This document shows positions 61,861 to 64,000 of a stretch of DNA of 64,000 bases, in pieces. Source of the stretch: an uncultured Corynebacterium sp. (GTDB lineage Bacteria; Actinomycetota; Actinomycetes; Mycobacteriales; Mycobacteriaceae); assembly GCF_946221155.1 (NCBI RefSeq), contig NZ_CAMIAN010000005.1:1-64000 (forward strand), written 5' to 3'. The notes beneath the pieces are model-generated. The model ran no database searches, had not been told where the DNA came from, and saw only the letters and a list, made by a program, of their open reading frames with translations. The translations under genes and the position numbers were made by a program. How positions within the stretch are numbered: position 1 is the stretch's first letter; each line of letters opens with the position of its first letter.

Positions 61861-64000
61861 CTATCCTTGCACGATCGTGAGCTCCGACAGTCGGACCTCA
61901 CCGGCCTCGTCCGTGGCGGCGAGGTCCACTACGCCCTCCAGCGCCCAGCCGTGGTCGCCTTCCGGATCGTCGATGATCTGACGGACGAACCAGCTGCCGG
62001 CCTCGGAACCGGTGCCCCGCTTGATGAGGATGTTTTTATTTGACCGCGCGGCGGCGTCCACACCAACGTCCGCATACTCGTCAAAGTAGTCATCCATCGC
62101 GGCGGGCCAGTCGGGCGGCGAGTCCAGGTATTCGTCCATCTCAGCAAGCTCGCGCTCCTTCTCGAAGGCGAAGAGCTCCACGTGGCGGAAGAAGTAGTTG
62201 CGCACCATGCGGGTCAGAGCCTGCGGGTTGGCGGACAGCAGATTCGTATCCTCGACCCCATAGGCGTGTTCGGCGACTTGATCCTCGGTTAGCGGGGCAT
62301 CAGGGTCGGCCATCTGCACCCACTCGTCGATCAGAGAGGAGTCGACCTGGCGGATCAGTTCTCCCAGCCATACGAGAATGTCGTCAAACTCCTCGGAGCG
62401 GTAGCTCTCCGGAACCGAGTGCTCCAGCGTGCGGTAGGCGTCCGTCAGATAACGCAGCACCACGCCTTCGGAACGGCCGAGCCCGTAAGTGGACACGAAG
62501 TCGGAGAAGGTCATGGCCTTTTCCACCATGTCGCGCACGATGGATTTCGGGCTGATCTGGAAGTCCCGCGCCCAGGGGTTTCCCTCGCAGAAGGTGTCAT
62601 AGGCCTGGTCTAGTTCGTCGGCCAGCGGCATTGGCCAGGTGATGTCTTCGACGATGGCCATGCGTTCGGTGTAGTCGACGCCCTCTGCCTTTAACGCCGC
62701 GATCTCCTCACCCCGCTCCGCTTTCTGCTGGGCTATGAGTACCTGTCGGGGATCCTCCAGCACGGCCTCAAAGGTCGAGATGACGTCCAAGGCGAAAGTG
62801 TCGGATTGTGGATCCAGTAGCTCCAGGGCAGCCAAGGCGAAGGGGGAAAGCGGTTGGTTCAGCGCGAAGTCGCGGCTCAGATCTGCGGTTAGGCGTGCAT
62901 CTTTGCCACTGGGCGTGTCCGCCGCAAACTCCTCGACTACGTCGGCGTTGATCAGCCCGCGATACAGTTCGATCGTTCGCAGGATGGCCTTGTTCTGCTT
63001 CGAGCGGGTGTCGTGGTTGGTGCGCAACAGGTGCTTGAGGGCCTCAAAGGTCCATTGGTCGCGGGCGACTACGTTCAGCAACATCGAGTTGCTCATGCGG
63101 AATTGGCTGGTTAGCTCCTCTGGCTCCGCGTGGGTGAGCCGCTCGTAGGTCGACTCGCTCCAGGTCGCCTGGCCCTCCGGTGCTGAACGCTTGCGAAGCT
63201 TCTTGATCTTCTTCGGGTCGCTTCCTGCACGCTGGCGCAGGCGGAAGTTCTCGATCTCGTGCTCCGGGGCTTGGACCACGACAGTGCCTTCCGTGTCGTA
63301 GCCTGCGCGACCTGCGCGCCCGGCGATCTGGTGGAACTCGCGGGACTTCAGCACGCGGTGTTTTACCCCGTCGTACTTTGTCAGCCCCGTCATTAGCACG
63401 GTGCGGATCGGCACGTTGATGCCTACACCCAGAGTATCGGTGCCGCAGATGATCTTCAGCAGGCCCTTCTGGGATAGGCGCTCGACCAGGCGCCGATACT
63501 TCGGCAGTAGGCCCGCGTGGTGCACGCCGATGCCCTTGCGTAGCAGGCGGGAAAGGGTCTTTCCGAAGGCGGATGTGAAGCGGAAGTCGCCGATTTCCTC
63601 GGCGATGGCGGCCTTTGCTTCATCGTTCACCAGTTTCATGCTGGTTAATGCCTGGGCGCGCTCGATAGCCTCGCGTTGGGTGAAGTGGACGATGTAGATC
63701 GGCGACTTGCCGTCGCTGATCAGTTCTTCCACCGTCTCGTGGACGGGGGTGTAGACGTAGTGAAAGTCCAGCGGCACGGGGCGGGTGGTGCCCGTCACCA
63801 GGGTGGTTTGCCGCCCCGTGCGTTCGGTGAGGTCATCCTCTAACCACTGTGTATCGCCCAGTGTGGCGCTCATCAGAAGGAACTGTGCTTTGGGGAGCTC
63901 CAGCAGCGGAACCTGCCAGGCCCAGCCGCGGTCGGGCTCGGAGTAGTAGTGGAACTCGTCCATCACTACCTGGTCGATCTTCGCCTTCGCACCATCGCGC
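61861..64000 (-). CDS. DEAD/DEAH (DEFH) box helicase with DUF3516, N-terminus outside window
   Basis: At least 713 residues; the frame stays open to the right edge, so the N-terminus with Walker A is missing. Motif II is MDEFHYY, followed by SAT (LMSATL), the helicase C core with FTSAFGKTLSRLLRKGIGVHHAGLLP, CGTDTLGVGINVP and motif VI HQIAGRAGRAGYDT. After about residue 300, the long DUF3516 region follows. Such enzymes are actinobacterial Ski2-like RNA helicases of unclear role. The stop lies eight bases after oxyR, convergent. An internal GTG-ATG near 63966 is not the true start. Confidence 0.9.
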   Translation of the reverse strand, partial: RDGAKAKIDQVVMDEFHYYSEPDRGWAWQVPLLELPKAQFLLMSATLGDTQWLEDDLTERTGRQTTLVTGTTRPVPLDFHYVYTPVHETVEELISDGKSPIYIVHFTQREAIERAQALTSMKLVNDEAKAAIAEEIGDFRFTSAFGKTLSRLLRKGIGVHHAGLLPKYRRLVERLSQKGLLKIICGTDTLGVGINVPIRTVLMTGLTKYDGVKHRVLKSREFHQIAGRAGRAGYDTEGTVVVQAPEHEIENFRLRQRAGSDPKKIKKLRKRSAPEGQATWSESTYERLTHAEPEELTSQFRMSNSMLLNVVARDQWTFEALKHLLRTNHDTRSKQNKAILRTIELYRGLINADVVEEFAADTPSGKDARLTADLSRDFALNQPLSPFALAALELLDPQSDTFALDVISTFEAVLEDPRQVLIAQQKAERGEEIAALKAEGVDYTERMAIVEDITWPMPLADELDQAYDTFCEGNPWARDFQISPKSIVRDMVEKAMTFSDFVSTYGLGRSEGVVLRYLTDAYRTLEHSVPESYRSEEFDDILVWLGELIRQVDSSLIDEWVQMADPDAPLTEDQVAEHAYGVEDTNLLSANPQALTRMVRNYFFRHVELFAFEKERELAEMDEYLDSPPDWPAAMDDYFDEYADVGVDAAARSNKNILIKRGTGSEAGSWFVRQIIDDPEGDHGWALEGVVDLAATDEAGEVRLSELTIVQG

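Noticed and set aside
63964..63966. GTG-ATG near 63966 as the real start of the right-edge helicase
   Set aside because: The frame stays open to the edge and the DEFH motif begins immediately, so the N-terminal Walker A region must lie outside.

Overview
The window is a stretch of actinobacterial core chromosome, almost certainly from Corynebacterium. GC is roughly 60% by eye and start codons are often GTG. The genes are diagnostic: mycothione reductase, an actinobacterial PptH/PptT pair, DUF3046 beside recA, a DivS-type SOS gene between lexA and nrdR, BioYMN, SugR and ClgR-PspA. Gene order follows C. glutamicum and, in parts, M. tuberculosis. A secreted neutral ceramidase sits between hrpA and oxyR, which are neighbours in C. 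glutamicum as I recall. This points to a lipophilic, skin-associated species of the C. jeikeium type; that placement is inference. No rRNA, tRNA, CRISPR array, insertion sequence or prophage was seen. No gene-free gap exceeds 300 bases.

Layout. 1-6.8 kb: end of map, a CMD-family protein, a DUF222/HNH protein, a GntR regulator with its membrane partner, and a leftward hydrolase-mtr-SDR operon. 6.9-13 kb: mqo, selO, cobA, yaaA, proS. 13-19.4 kb: a Tat lipoprotein, then the translation/transcription cluster rimP-nusA-ylxR-infB-rbfA. 19.4-24.2 kb: MATE exporter, PptH-like hydrolase, PptT, truB, ribF. 24.2-31.8 kb: rpsO with a leader hairpin and a strong terminator, pnp, dapB-thyX-dapA, RNase J. 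31.9-38.1 kb: TIGR03085 protein, ftsK, a manganese riboswitch with terC, pgsA, pncC. 38.1-41.5 kb: a stress-sigma promoter, clgR, pspA, and leftward bioYMN with a BioQ-type operator. 41.5-51.6 kb: DUF3046, recA-recX with an SOS box, miaB, a membrane protein, a DUF349 protein, miaA, dapF, a Cys-tailed protein, hflX. 51.6-64 kb: sugR, lexA, divS, nrdR, hrpA, ceramidase, oxyR and a helicase running off the right edge.

How the genes work together. RNA metabolism is prominent: PNPase, RNase J, IF2, NusA, RbfA, RimP, HflX, HrpA and the tRNA modifiers TruB, MiaA and MiaB. The diaminopimelate/lysine branch is represented by dapA, dapB and dapF. The DNA-damage circuit comprises recA, recX, lexA and divS; nrdR adds ribonucleotide reductase control. 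Thiol and envelope stress are served by mtr, oxyR, clgR and pspA. I found no convincing new multi-gene system. The most informative signals are regulatory (riboswitch, sigma-E-like promoter, SOS boxes, BioQ operator) and sequence oddities (Thr at the expected ceramidase Ser, disordered tails on two ribonucleases, and a recurring A-tract oligomer inside genes).
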